Below are positions 20,613 through 31,399 of a DNA stretch of 64,000 bases, one piece after another. Both the position numbers and the translations under genes were made by a program. Numbering within the stretch: position 1 is the stretch's first letter; each line of letters begins with the position of its first letter. The notes beneath the pieces were generated by a model. That model had not been told where the DNA came from. It saw nothing but the letters and a program-made list of their open reading frames with translations, and made no database searches. The stretch is from Oegoconia quadripuncta (Eukaryota > Arthropoda > Insecta > Lepidoptera > Autostichidae): assembly GCA_949316235.1 (NCBI GenBank), contig OX438759.1, positions 18,290,618-18,354,617 on the forward strand, in the 5' to 3' direction.

Positions 20613-21462
20613 AGCCCTCTATCCCTGGGAGAGGGTAACACCAAGCGGGCCAATGAGGTTTAGTGGAGTTGTCTCAGACTAGTAGCCACTTGACAGTCAG
20701 TGTTTTGAAAATAACCAAGACTGACCAAGAATTACCAAGTATAACGTGCATGGAAAGGCTCGTATTACAATGCCACTAGTGATGACTAAACCAAGGAGTG
20801 ACCATTCCAGACATTGCTTAAGTTTACTTATTGAAAACGAATGCCAAAAAAATGGAAAATTATAATTTCATTTATACTTTATGACAGTAAAAGAGACGCT
20901 TTTTGCGAGATCGGAATCATATAGCTGTATTATGTGAGTAGATCAGACTGAACATAAGATAGCGATCGCTATAGGTACTATCGATCAAGGTCGTTAAGTG
21001 CGAACAAGGTTATTTTTAAGTGTTTTAGAGATTTTTAATTTCTAACATAAAAAATCGGTTTTATTGGAATTCTGATTCCATGATTACGGACACTATTTAA
21101 CTAACTAACTTTAGAATAAAATCATTAACTTAACGGCCGAAATAAGTTGCTATCGCTATCGACTGAAGTCCCTGTTGACTTACTGTTTACTTCATTAGGT
21201 ATAGTGTCGACAACAACCCTAACAGGCAACTTCACGGTGCTACGAGCATTTTGAGTACAATACACTGCGTCTTAGTGGCAATAGGGAAATTGTGTTTGCT
21301 CGTATCGATTCAATGTAAAGCGAATGGTGAGTCCGGATTGTTCAGACGTTCCAGAAATCTAGGCAGGAATAGGCAGAGCATTTGCGTGTTTCGTTGCTTC
21401 GTTTAAATATTACAAATAAAAGCGAAATGCGAATATTAAAAAAGCTCGTCTGGCTGATCATG
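20613..21462. other. Unassigned sequence with a rep-X block
   Basis: 20617-20705 (cagactagtagccac and following) resembles 54050-54150. Imperfect inverted ends at about 20957 and 21175 are too weak to call an element. Confidence 0.4.
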
Positions 21463-21880
21463 GTGGTGTACTGGTTCCAACACTGATTGACAGGAGTGAA
21501 TGCTGGGTATGGCAGAAGAAGCATGAAAGTAGAATCAATGCAGTGGAAATGAGATTATTGAGAAATATGAGTGGGGGTGTCTTTGAAAGATAGAATCAGG
21601 AATTGTGTAATTAAGGAGATATGCAGTGTGACAGAAGACGCAGTGACAAAGATTGAAAAATGGCAGAGAGACGACTAACGAAAGAAATATACGAAGTTAA
21701 TATGAATGGCAGTGTTGGTAGGGGAAGATCACAGCGAACGCCGTAGTGCAAATCGGGGACGTCTTAAAGAAAGGCCAAGTCAAGGGAGTCACCCGACGAG
21801 AATGTATGAAAAGAGGTGTATCGTAGCAAGTGGAAGTCTTTGGTATCTGCCTACCCCTACGGGAAATAGACGTGACTTCA
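21463..21880 (+). pseudogene. L-RTEb LINE ORF fragment, frameshifted
   Basis: Frame 1 reads VLVPTLIDRSECWVWQKKH, ESRINAVEMRLLRNMSG. An extra G near 21577 shifts to SGVSLKDRIRNCVIKEICSV, TEDAVTKIEKWQRDD. Another shift gives ERRLTKEIYEVNMNGSVGRG and finally SLWYLPTPTGNRRD. This is the order of the C-terminal region of endonuclease-RT LINEs. At least two frameshifts and a stop make it non-functional. Confidence 0.8.
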
Positions 21881-21934
21881 TGTATGTGTGTATGTTTGAT
21901 TTTCCACCAAACAACATCTATAAATTTGCACGTT

Positions 21935-22060
21935 TAAAAAGCGATGGGCTCACCTGGATGGGTGAGCCGTGGATGATGTTTGAAGCATTATATTTATATT
22001 CGGAACACCCATACGCTAATGCTTGGGATATCTTTGACTACCCTATTTGGAACCAGAGAT
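21935..22060 (+). repeat. rep-E copy
   Basis: gtggatgatgtttgaagcat, gaacacccatacgctaatg and accctatttgg recur at 34365-34525, 44515-44578 and 54786-54915. Non-coding; class unknown. Confidence 0.6.
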
Positions 22061-22104
22061 GCTTACCGGTGAAGGGTATCATTTGCGTGCCCCTCAAACC
22101 ATCC

Positions 22105-22147
22105 AAGTTAAGTGCTAACCCGTTACCCCGTTACGGATAAAAAAAAG
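22105..22147 (+). repeat. SINE-A tail fragment
   Basis: aagttaagtgctaacccgtt then ggataaaaaaaa. Only the 3' end. Confidence 0.55.
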
Positions 22148-22154
22148 TTGGCCC

Positions 22155-22305
22155 TCGCATGCAGTCTCGACTCTGTGGAGGCGGCCACACTCCTCCCACT
22201 GTAACTCCTGTAAGGCAGGATCAACAGTGGTACTCGACACGGTGCCTACTGAAGGTAAACGATGCCCTACGTGACTCTATTGCTACCTTGGAGCCCATTT
22301 TTGAC
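22155..22305 (-). repeat. rep-L copy
   Basis: Complement of the block gtgccctac...ctgttgatcc...ggaggagtgtgga, seen on the plus strand at 28440-28590 and 44340-44475. Non-coding; class unknown. Confidence 0.65.
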
Positions 22306-22710
22306 CACAATCATAGCTGATCTAGTGACGATGTAATCATTGCATGCGCCCCAATAAACGCTGGACCTGAGGATCCCAAGATACTTAATAAAATTATAGA
22401 CTTTAGACTTGATAAATATTCATATGTCATACCACAAAGACATTTAAACTTCAAACGACAATAGATCCAAAAAAGGCATTGTAATCTCCATACAAAGTTT
22501 CGAGCGATGTTATAATATTATTCAAAAAGGCAATTTCATCGAGAAAATTTACGATTATTCGAAAAGTAATCCTGAAGGGGCCTCGAGCAAACACTGCTCG
22601 TCGTTATACGTCCCAGGAGCTTCACCTCTCAAGGTATTGGTAAGTAACTTTATGTGTTCGAAAGATTTAGGGATAGAACTTGAACTGGTAACTTGTTACA
22701 TCACTAAACA
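22306..22710. other. Unassigned sequence
   Basis: No feature recognised. Confidence 0.4.
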
Positions 22711-22792
22711 TACAGGGTGTTTGTCTATAACCCTGTTGACCCTCTAACTTACACCAAGTTTGAAGAGGTCATCATTGCGAACACCCTTGAAT
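22711..22792 (-). repeat. rep-R fragment
   Basis: tgtttgtctataaccctgtt and aggtcatcattgcgaacacc match 29150-29232 in the same orientation. Confidence 0.55.
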
Positions 22793-22796
22793 AAAA

Positions 22797-23092
22797 TAAA
22801 TAATAAATAAATATTTGGGACACTTACACCAATCGTCTAGTCCCAAACTAAGCAAAGCTTGTACATTGTTTTTTTTTTTATGCACAACGGATCGGTACTT
22901 GATACTATACTGATTGATTGATGGATACTAGATAACGGATAAACATACATAAATATTTATATAAACATCCGTGACTCGGGAATAAATTTTCGTAGTCATC
23001 ATACAAACATTTACCCCTCGCGGGATTTGAACCCGCAACCGTTGGCTTCGCTGACAGGGTCACTATCCACTACACCAATCGGTCGTCGTCGT
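22797..23092 (-). repeat. SINE-B, full length, carrying a SINE-A tail insertion
   Basis: SINE-B is intact from its tail to the head (ctacaccaatcggtcgtcgt). Between cttgtac and atggatac sits a 53-bp block (22866-22918) beginning with poly-T and atgcacaacgg, the last about 40 bp of SINE-A. This is an extremely short retroposed fragment. Confidence 0.85.
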
Positions 23093-23211
23093 GTTTGACG
23101 AAGACACCATTACATTAGCAATATGTCTGCCCGCCGTGACGATTACGCCAAATCCTCCCAAAGAAAGAGATATAATTCGTGTGATTTTGTCCAACTTTAA
23201 TAGGCTATTAT

Positions 23212-23262
23212 GAGTATCACCATCATAACAGCCATAGGACATCCATAGCTGAACATTGGTCT
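23212..23262 (-). repeat. L-RTEa 3'-end remnant
   Basis: Complement of the ggaggcctatgttcagc / gacgtcctg / gatgatga end, diverged. Confidence 0.45.
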
Positions 23263-23303
23263 ACCCCATAAAATTCCAGAGTGATCGGTTGGAAGCGGCC
23301 TGC

Positions 23304-23592
23304 ATTTTTTTTTATGATTGACTGGATTCGGGTTTGACCACAATCTCACCTGATGGAAAGTGACGATGTGGTCGAAGATGAAGAATGCGATCCCAGTAAG
23401 CCTATTCACTCTGCTCTTGAAGATCCCTAGGTTGTAGGATTCAGGAAAGACGACGCCGGAAGGGAGTTCCATGCTTTGGCTGTTCGGATGATGAATGAAG
23501 AATCGAACTTCTTAGTGCGAATTGCGAATTAACTATATACTGGTGGAATCCTTCCCCACGCCTAGTGGTCCGAAGATGGAAGGGTGATCCAT
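23304..23592 (-). pseudogene. L-D LINE C-terminal fragment
   Basis: Poly-T at 23306, then the complement of SRVNRLTGIAF, LPSGVVFPESYNLGIF (short frame at 23197-23472) and the RRTTGRGEG region (cttccccacgcctagtggtc). A longer copy than 20175, with small indels that break the frame. Confidence 0.75.
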
Positions 23593-23624
23593 CGATCCAT
23601 CAAGCGATTTCTCGCAAACTTCAT

Positions 23625-23862
23625 CAAGTCGTCTGTTCACCTTGTGAGTGGACAATATCCTACGCTACGCTTGTCAGTGCGTGATCCCGCTCAAGAACTT
23701 TAGCCCCACCGGCCTTCGACCCCCGGTGACCTTAGTTCGCTTACGGATTTCCTCATTCCTGATTCGATCACCTAGTGAAATGCTGAGCATCGCCCTCTCC
23801 GTAGCTCGTTGCGTGTTCATAAGCTTTCTTTATGAGGCCCATATTGGTCCACATTTCAATGC
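23625..23862 (-). pseudogene. L-RTEa LINE fragment
   Basis: The minus strand reads NMGLIKKAYEHAT, then after a shift ERAMLSISLGDRIRNEEIRK and RTKVTGG. This is the region also seen at 4990-5120, but the downstream KLKWQWAG part is missing and sequence continues directly into the L-D fragment. 5' and 3' truncated. Confidence 0.7.
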
Positions 23863-24320
23863 CATGGTGTGTACTCGTATAGGTTTTATAAAAATAACAT
23901 GCTACGAATTTACAAGCACAAAATGGATTCAACGCCTGATTTATCTGACCGTTCATTATCATCGACGAGCCAATTTGACGCCTCATTTGGTGCCATAATA
24001 ACTCGTTGACTTAATTCACGTAGGTAACCAAATTGATTTGATTCCAGTGACTCTGTGATTTGTTAATGTAACCGAATTAAAAAAAGAGGTTGTCAATTTC
24101 ATGATCAACTAACTATTAATGGAAAATTTAGGAAACACTGCGAAAATCCTGTATTATCGAGATAAACGAAACGAACTATGTAAAAAGCTAAATATCTTCG
24201 AAACGGCTTAACCGAATCCGATTTAGTTTTAAATATATATCATCGAAACACATCAAAAAAATTGTGTCTAATACTAAAGGGATTTTCGTCAAATATTTTC
24301 GTCAACCTGTCCCATAGTAC
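23863..24320. other. Unassigned sequence
   Basis: No feature recognised. Confidence 0.4.
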
Positions 24321-24542
24321 AATTAAATGAAATGAAATGAAATGAAATGAAATTAAATGAAATAGGATGACATGAAATGGGTTGAAATGAAATGGGATTA
24401 AATGGGATGAAATGGGATGAAATGAAATGAAATGGGATGAAATGAAATGAAATGGGATGAAATGAAATGAAATGGGATGAAATGAAACGAAATGGGATGA
24501 AATGAAATGAAATGAAATGAAATGAGATGAAATGAAATAAAA
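24321..24542. repeat. Pentanucleotide array (AATGA/GATGG type)
   Basis: AATGA units interspersed with AATGG and GATGA variants, about 44 pentamers. It abuts the 3' end of the minus-strand SINE-C at 24541. The overlapping frames (FHFISFHFI repeats) are artefacts. Confidence 0.93.
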
Positions 24543-24660
24543 TATCCTTATACATACACACAGCGCCATCTGGTTCCACAGTAAGCAACTATAGGCTTGT
24601 GTTGTGGATACCAGATGGTTGATATACTACATAAATACATTTTTTTTTGTAAATAAATAC
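24541..24660 (-). repeat. SINE-C 3' half
   Basis: cacacagcgccatctggttc, gtggataccagatggttga, then T-rich block and aataaatacttattataaat. The head is missing. Confidence 0.8.
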
Positions 24661-24704
24661 TTATTATAAATTATAAAAATAGTGGTCCGATTTCATTTTA
24701 TATT

Positions 24705-24945
24705 ATAATAATAATAAATAAATAATTCGGACACTTACACCAATCATCTAGTCCCAAACTAAGCAAAGCTTGTACTATGGATACTAGATAATGGATAAAC
24801 ATACATAAATATTTATATAAACATCCATGACTCAAGAATAAATGTTCATATTCATCACACAAACATTTACCCGTCGCGGGATTCGAACCCGCAACCGTTG
24901 GTTTCTCTGATAGAGTCACTATCCACTACACCAATCGGTCGTTAT
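24705..24945 (-). repeat. SINE-B, full length
   Basis: Tail AATAATAATAAATAAATA at left, head complement actacaccaatcggtcgtta at right. Close to consensus. Confidence 0.88.
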
Positions 24946-25095
24946 AGTTTAGTCTATAATTAAATAAACCGCACTCATATCGGACCACGCATTACTGGCT
25001 ATGTTAGTCAACATTATATGAATAATGTAGATGATCTCATGATTGAATATTAAAGGCTTGTATTTAAAATCTACTTTTAATAGTGAACTTATTTT
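24946..25095. other. rep-R scrap and unassigned sequence
   Basis: ccgcactcatatcggaccac (24968-24987) is a rep-R piece; the rest is unassigned. Confidence 0.4.
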
Positions 25096-25099
25096 TGCT

Positions 25100-25235
25100 T
25101 AGGTAACTGGATACGTTAGTTCGAAAGTGAAGCACGCGATCTCACTCTGCTCTTGAAGATCCTAAGTTTGTATGATTTAGGAAAGACTGACGCTGGATCC
25201 ATGCCTTGGCTGTACGTATTATGAATGAAATTGAA
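25100..25235 (-). pseudogene. L-D LINE fragment, diverged
   Basis: Complement of KSRVRSRAS and the NPTTLG/SYNLGIF region (cttgaagatcctaagtttgt). Contains deletions relative to 20175. Confidence 0.6.
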
Positions 25236-25501
25236 ATTGAAATGAAAGCAGTGTTGAAAGCACTGACATAGGCTAATAAGGACATAGATTAGGTAATTGT
25301 GTACACATACACTCAACTCATACACTCGCAAATATTACTCTATACATTTCCTCTTTTCCTTACACCCACAAACACAACAATTTGATGTCTCGATAGATAA
25401 GGTAACAAAATAAGCTATGTATAAACTTAGTGAGATCTATTTTAGAAATAAATGTATAACTTATATTTTAAATTTGTAATTATGTCTGTGATTCGCGAAA
25501 T
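25236..25501. other. Unassigned sequence
   Basis: Starts with gaaattgaaattgaaatga, possibly a LINE tail; no other feature. Confidence 0.35.
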
Positions 25502-25926
25502 GATAGATAGATAGATAGATAGATAAAAAGTTTATTGCATAAACTGGCACACATACAAAGGAGAAACATGAACAAATAAGAAAACAAGAGACATACAATT
25601 TTTAACAAATACAAACAGATATAAACAAATATACCATAACATTAAAAATACCTGCAAGACTATATAGAATATATGTGGGTATGTGTGCAACAGTCATGCA
25701 ACAAGGCCATAGCTATTAAATTAAAAATGCTCAATAAATGAGCAAGCACTGATTTTCAGCTATCACCCAGGAGGCGCGCGGGAACAAGCATAAAAATGAA
25801 AAAAGAAAAGAAAAGTATGCAGAGGACAATGTGTAGTGTAGTGGTGCGCTGAGGTGAATGAAACCGTATTATTCCGTCTACGAGAAGTGCTTAGGAATAC
25901 CCAGTTTTTGTTTATCTAGTAGGTAC
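25502..25926 (-). mobile_element. L-cr LINE 3' end, 5'-truncated
   Basis: The minus strand starts in the last codons of ORF2 (YLLDKQKLGIPKH), then a 3' UTR of about 370 bp, ending ttatgcaataaactttttat and (CTAT)n (25502-25524). It is nearly identical to 47377-47800 on the plus strand, so both copies are recent. No RT domain remains. Confidence 0.88.
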
Positions 25927-26377
25927 ATCTATGAGCATCTGTTCTATTATTATCATATATTGACAGATGTCACTCGCCTCTTATGAGTCCTCGACCAAAC
26001 AGACCATAGACGCCTTATAATTATTTTACTGTAGGTACCCTGTATTGAATTAATTATGTCATTTAGCTGATGTATTAGCAGGCGGGTTTCCACATTCCGC
26101 TAGGCCCTACTAAAATTATTTACATCGTCTAGGCCAAAGCCAATCAGGGCGCTCCAGTCTCTACATCCTGGGTCCATCATCAGATCGGCTCGACAGTATC
26201 ATAATATTATGTTGTCACTAGACTTACATAAATATGCCAAATTTTATATCAATCAGATGACAGCAAGTGGTTGAACAACGGTATTCCAATTTCGAGATTA
26301 TTTCCTTACCTATAACATTGCAACCTATATAAAAGCTTGTAAAATGGAAATATAAATATAATATTTTTATATATATA
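25927..26377. other. Unassigned sequence
   Basis: No feature recognised. Confidence 0.4.
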
Positions 26378-26707
26378 TTTTTTTATGTACAACGGGTTGA
26401 TACTTGACCTCAATCACACCTGATGTTAAGTGAAGATGAGGTCGAAGGTGGAAGCGTACTGACCCGGAAACCTCAATACATTTGGGGGACTGGTTATCTT
26501 ATCTCTGACAACCGGAACACAACAATGCTATTAACATTGCTGTTTGGCGGCAGATTTAGATAAGATGGTGGTAGCTAGCCAGGCGGACATTTAAAATGCC
26601 TTACCACCAACCAAACCGAGTACTTAAACATGTACCCCGCTGGGGATCGAACCCGCGACCTCCGAATCGTAAACCCAATGTTGTTTACATTGAGCCACGG
26701 AGGCGGT
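26378..26707 (-). repeat. SINE-A, full length
   Basis: Near-consensus copy with T-tail at 26378 and complete head (ccacggaggcgg end). tttttatat occurs on both sides (26364 and 26713 areas), a possible target duplication in AT-rich DNA. Confidence 0.9.
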
Positions 26708-27004
26708 TAGAATTTTTATATCAATAAATATAAATATAAACTTGCTGTCCATAGCTGCAGTCGCTTACACAAAGTCACTGAGTCATTCAAGAGACAATGT
26801 ATAGGTACGCTTTTTTAGTAAGGATCCAGGAGACATCCAAAATTTGCCCACAAATAAATTTTTAAACGGAAACTATGTGCCAAAAGCTATTATAAAATTT
26901 GTGTCTATCAAGATGATAAGATTGCATGGGCCTGAACCGCTCGGTGATATCCAGAATAGTATGTTCTCTTTATTTTTTTGTGGAAACATAAATTGTAAAA
27001 ATAC
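26708..27004. other. Unassigned sequence
   Basis: A 74-codon frame (26844-27068) has no motif; its end overlaps the L-N 3' UTR. Confidence 0.4.
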
Positions 27005-27105
27005 TTATTTGAGAGCAACCCTTGAGTTTCTTGCTCTTTCTTCTCTGAGGTGTCTGCCTTGTGAATGAGCAATAATTGTATCTCATAGCGTTTTCAAATG
27101 TTTTT
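27005..27105 (+). repeat. L-N LINE 3' UTR fragment
   Basis: gagcaacccttgagtttctt, gctctttcttctctgagg and gtgaatgagcaat, followed by cgttttcaaatg. The same block is at 43562 and 44878 and, on the minus strand, at 50340-50400. Confidence 0.65.
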
Positions 27106-27620
27106 TTGCAATTTACAAATTTTTTACTTTGACTATGTTGACAGTTGCCCCCAGTACGTTATTAGAAGTATCAAATTATTAAATTATGCGAATAGCGCAT
27201 AAAAGAATCGTTCCCTTTTAAGCTTGAAATGCTACTAAAAATTCAAACTATTTAGATAGTTCACAACAAAACTGCAGCCATTTTATATAAAAGGTGCAGT
27301 ATCTATAAACATTGGGGCGTATTCTCTGACCACTCGTACTTTATCGCGGTCGTTAAATCTACTCCCTGTTATGCTATTGTGTGTTCGGATGGAAATTTTA
27401 TCGTCCCACTTCTACCGTTCTCGAGTGGTTTATTGTTTTAGAAGTGTCGCTTAAAGTTGAGACTTTAAGCGAAGTCGGTTGAGACCGATGGACTTGGCAG
27501 TACTTTAATTTAAATTGTCTTTGAAATTGAACTGTCAAAAATTTATACCATGTTCAAATATATTTTAATTCTTTATCTACGGAGTTATCAGATATTCACA
27601 TAATTTATACATACATACAT
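27106..27620. other. Unassigned sequence
   Basis: No feature recognised. Confidence 0.4.
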
Positions 27621-27621
27621 A

Positions 27622-27753
27622 AGGTCACGCCTGTTTCCCGTAGGGGTAGGCAGAAACCACAGACTTCCACTTGCTACGATCCTGACACACCGCTTCTGCT
27701 TCCTTCACTCTCATGAGGTTGTTCATACATGCTCGTCGGTTTAGGGTACTCAC
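27622..27753 (-). pseudogene. L-RTEb LINE C-terminal fragment
   Basis: The minus strand reads RRACMNNLMRVKEAEAVCQD, RSKWKSVVSAYPYGKQA, stop. It is the end of the ORF also seen, shifted, at 21780-21870. Confidence 0.7.
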
Positions 27754-28028
27754 AAAATGTATATGGTACAATAAGCACTTCCAATTAAAAAAATGTAAAT
27801 CCGTTCAGAACCGGAGATATGTATCGTGGAATATAAAGAAAATATATTTTAATGACATAGTTACCTACGGATGAAACCTTGCCTGTGTCTAGTAATCCGA
27901 TGATGCTATGATGGAATAAGATTGTGTATTTCGAACGCACAGAATAGAATGCAAACTGACCGAAACGCCTATGAGTGGCAGAAACGCTTGAAAGCTTGGA
28001 AATTGTGTCTGTTCGAGACCAGCTGTCA
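27754..28028. other. Unassigned sequence
   Basis: No feature recognised. Confidence 0.4.
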
Positions 28029-28168
28029 GACCGCCTAACTCAATTGCTTTGGGAATTGCTATCGTTTATGACGTCAATGCACTATCCGTCCTTGACATAT
28101 TGTAACACAATAACCAAGACAGACAGTGCATTGCTATGGCTATCGCTATAGCTTTCAGTTAGGCGGTA
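28029..28168. mobile_element. Small TIR/foldback element
   Basis: The outer ends gaccgcctaact and agttaggcggta are inverted. The inner blocks caatgcactatccgtcctt and its diverged complement aagacagacagtgcattg are also inverted. Total 140 bp, non-coding. Only one copy is seen here, so MITE status is inferred from structure. Confidence 0.5.
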
Positions 28169-28439
28169 GAGCCCCAGGTCGTTGTAGAACACCGGACGGA
28201 CTACTGAATTTGGACCGTCAAGCGTTTTTGTCACTCATGTTACTGGCACTACTACTCGCGGTAGCCTTCTGCTACCGTCCCGCTCACTGCATCTAGACGC
28301 AGTCCGTGGTGTATACAAAGCAGGGGGCCAAGCTTCACTCGACCTCCTTCCCCATAGGGTTGGCATTACTGCCGTTTACATTTCATTGGCTACACTCCCA
28401 TTTTTTTTTTTAACTTCTTTTCCTACTTACACACCCTAT
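28169..28439. other. Unassigned sequence, GC-richer
   Basis: May be the upstream part of rep-L (cattggctacactccc at 28384 is shared with 44290). No coding frame. Confidence 0.35.
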
Positions 28440-28590
28440 TCTTTTCTTTAATTAGTCTGGGGTCCAAGGTAGCAATAGAATCACGTAGGGCACCGGTCTA
28501 CCTTCAGTAGGCGCCGTGTCGAGTAGCACTGTTGATCCCGGCTTACAGGAATTACAATGGGAGGAGTGTGGAGGCGGGATATCTGACCGA
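28440..28590 (+). repeat. rep-L copy
   Basis: cacgtagggcaccggtctac, ttcagtaggcgccgtg and gcttacaggaattacaatgg are shared with 44340-44475 and, reversed, 22155-22305. Confidence 0.65.
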
Positions 28591-28625
28591 AACGCATGCC
28601 ATATAAGCAACTATATTTTTTTGTT

Positions 28626-28663
28626 AACTTATTTTAAGGAGCCTAAGCTCCTTAAAATAAGTT
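28626..28663. other. Perfect 17-bp inverted repeat (hairpin)
   Basis: AACTTATTTTAAGGAGC, a 4-base loop, and its exact reverse complement. It is not part of a recognised repeat family. It could be a small stem-loop RNA, a cruciform-prone site or a microinversion footprint. Confidence 0.9.
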
Positions 28664-29035
28664 CGACTAATCGAAAGCGACTATGCCGCTCCATTGGTAC
28701 AGCTTACTTATGTACTAGACGGTTAATTCCTCCGTCGCACAGCAATTTTATATAAATTATACTTACATATTTTTGTCTGCTAGAGACGCAGGGTGTGCTA
28801 GGGCCCTATTGCAACCACCTAATACCCGTATATTATTGTTTATAACAACTTCTCGTCTATAATCCTCGTTACGGACACATTCCATCAGCACATGATGTAT
28901 CCTCCACCACATAAATTGAAAATTTAAAATGAATATATTATAATCCAGATAAACCAAACCAACTGTGTTAAAGGTAAATATCTTTGAAAAAGCTTAACCT
29001 CATTTTATTAGGTATATGGGGAAGCCGTCCCCTCA
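28664..29035. other. Unassigned sequence
   Basis: No feature recognised. Confidence 0.4.
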
Positions 29036-29235
29036 TTGAGTCTTTACTAAAAAAAACCGCAAATCGGACCACATGTTACTGAGATTCATTCGGACAAAGA
29101 CTGGACACAAGCACAAACACAACACAGTCAAACACACAACACCTGTCGTTTTAATAAGGTTTTTGTCTAAAACCCTGTTAACCCCATAGTGAAAGTTGAA
29201 AGTGGTCATCATTATGGACACCCTTGAATATAATA
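29036..29235 (-). repeat. rep-R, longest copy
   Basis: aaccgcaaatcggaccacat, gacaaagactgg, then cacacaacac-rich sequence and ttgtctaaaaccctgttaac. It links the two rep-R blocks seen separately elsewhere. Confidence 0.55.
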
Positions 29236-29237
29236 TA

Positions 29238-29512
29238 ATAACAAATAATAATAAACTAATCTTTGCACATACACCAGCGCCATTTAGTTCCACACTAAGC
29301 AACGAGGCTTGCATTATGGATCCCAGATGGTTGATAAACTACACAAATACATATTTTTTTTGTAAATAAAAATATAATTGAAAAACATCCATAACCCGGG
29401 AACACATGTCTGTATTCATCATACAAACATTATGCCCCTGGCGGGATTCGATCCCGCGACCTTTTGGTATAGCGGTCAGAGTTTTTAACGACTACACCAA
29501 ACAGGTCATCAT
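29238..29512 (-). repeat. SINE-C, full length
   Basis: Tail AATAATAATAAAC at left; gcgccatttagttccacact; box B complement gggattcgatcccgcg; head ctacaccaaacaggtcatc at right. Confidence 0.88.
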
Positions 29513-29837
29513 GATATGAAGATATCAAAAGCTGCCGACAACATTCTTTGAACATCATCATTTTATTTTATTTTATTTTCTTGGGAAAACCAACAGCTGT
29601 TTTACAAATTATCACTTAAACTAAGAAACTGAAAGCCAATTAGAGGTTTTCCTGCCCATATCCAAATAATTATATCGTGGTGGAACTAGACTTGGCGGAA
29701 TGTAAAGAAGTGTGGAAAGGACTCCGCCGACAAGAACATAGCTCTTAAATTTAACAGAGAGAGACCTAGACCAAAATATTGTGTTAAAAGCTAAATATAT
29801 TCAAGACGGCTTAACGGTTTTCCACCAAAAATTCAAT
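29513..29837. other. Possible LINE end and unassigned sequence
   Basis: 29560-29640 begins with (TTTTA)n and reads, on the minus strand, like a LINE 3' end; similar starts at 37608 and 48803. The rest is unassigned. Confidence 0.4.
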
Positions 29838-30590
29838 CAAATCAAATCAAATAAAAAATGCTTTATTTTGTAGGTACACAGGGTACACTTAAAATAGTCA
29901 GATTTTACATTTTTAAAGCTACTGCTTGTTCGAAACGCAATTTTCCCCTGAGAAGAACAAGCAAGAAACTCGAGAGGTTGCTCTTAAAAAAAAAAGGCTT
30001 TTATATTACAAAGTTATTAATTATTATTTTATTTTATAATATTTCAGTATTAATTGTGAAATAGCCTGGTTATGCGAACGGGCTGGTTATGTCCATGAAT
30101 GTTTATCATCTCAATAATCTGATATTTTATAATATGCTTTCTTAATAAGTTTCTGTTTTATAGTATCTTTAAATTTATTGTAATGAAGATTTTGTATATC
30201 AACAGGAACCTTATTGAAAAAGTGTATACATAATCATTTGAATGAATTACTGACTTCGCGGAGGCGACTTATGTGACCTGCAAGTTTATCTTTATTTCTT
30301 GTATTAACATCATGTTTATCACTATTTTTCCTAAATGATGCTATATTTCTTTTGACTAATATTAGATTTTCAAAAATGTACTGTGACGAAAAGGTTGGTA
30401 TATTATACTCTTTAAATCTGTCTCTAAGTGACACTGCAGGTCTCAATTGATAAATTGCGCGAACGGCTCGTTTTTGTAAAACAAAGATTGCATTTATATC
30501 CGCGGCCTTTCCCCACAGCAAGATACCGTAAGACATCTGGCCATAGAAATAACTAAAATATACTAATTTAGCAGTGTTTACGTCCGTCCG
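29838..30590 (-). pseudogene. L-N LINE: ORF2 C-terminus and 3' UTR
   Basis: The minus strand reads DVNTAKLVYFSYFYGQMSYG, ILLWGKAADINAIFVLQKRA, VRAIYQLRPAVSLRDRF and on to RLREVSNSFK, then a 3' UTR with gaagaacaagcaagaaactc (complement of the L-N signature) and an (ATTTG)n tail at 29838-29855. VYFSYF...YGILLWG followed by LQKRAVRAIY is the conserved region after the RT catalytic core in jockey/CR1-like LINEs. The frame closes early, at 30234. It is 5'-truncated at about 30590, so no polymerase domain remains. Confidence 0.85.
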
Positions 30591-31023
30591 ATCCGTCCGA
30601 AAATTTAGAAAACCCTAATTTAGAAAGATTTATGATACCATCGAAATACAGCAAAAACGTTGTCGTCATCTTTCGTCGTTTTAAAAGACTTATATAGGCC
30701 GTGCGATGGTGTTTAAGTCTGCTTAATTGCAAAAGGTCTCATATAATTCTTTTAGCCCGTCTTACAATACAACGAGTGTAGCCAATCTCAAAGTTTAATC
30801 ATCCAACTCCACATTTACAATCCTCTAATTACATTTACAAGTAAGTACGTGCATAGTTGAAAAGCGCTTTAGATAAATACTAAGCGAGTAAAGTTTAGTC
30901 AAGTGTAAACTGGCAGCGCTGAGAGATATGCCCGTCTATTAGCTAGATAACATCGCTGTGTTGCACTCCGCCACTGCATTGTGCACAATATAAATACAGG
31001 GAGCGTGGAGGTACCATATCTGA
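30591..31023. other. Unassigned sequence
   Basis: No feature recognised. Confidence 0.4.
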
Positions 31024-31275
31024 TGATAAATAAATAAATAAATATCTTTGCACATATATACAGCGCCATCTAGGTCCACAGTAAGCATCTAGGGTTGTGT
31101 TATGGATAATAGATGATTAATAAACTACATAATTTTTTTTTGTAAATAAATACATATATAAATGAAAAACATCCATAACTCGGGAACATAATGTCTATAT
31201 TCATCATACAAACATATGCCCCTGGCGGGATTCGAACCCGCGCCGTTTTGGTATAGTGGTCAGAGTTTCAACAGT
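31024..31275 (-). repeat. SINE-C, nearly full length
   Basis: Tail AATAAATAAATAAATA; box B complement gggattcgaacccgcg; head truncated after tatagtggtcagagttt. Confidence 0.85.
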
Positions 31276-31399
31276 CGTTAAATGATGGTTGACGAAAATT
31301 ATGAATCAAACATGACGTAAAGTTCTCAAACTGACATTCGGTACCTTTGTCACTTTTCGCAAACTAATTTTATGTGAAATTAATAATTAATTTTAATTT

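Noticed and set aside
20957..21175. Inverted ends of a MITE
   Set aside because: The matches around cgttaagt and gatagcgat are short and out of register.
24240..24588. ORFs of about 100 codons rich in F, H, I, S
   Set aside because: Pentamer array artefact.
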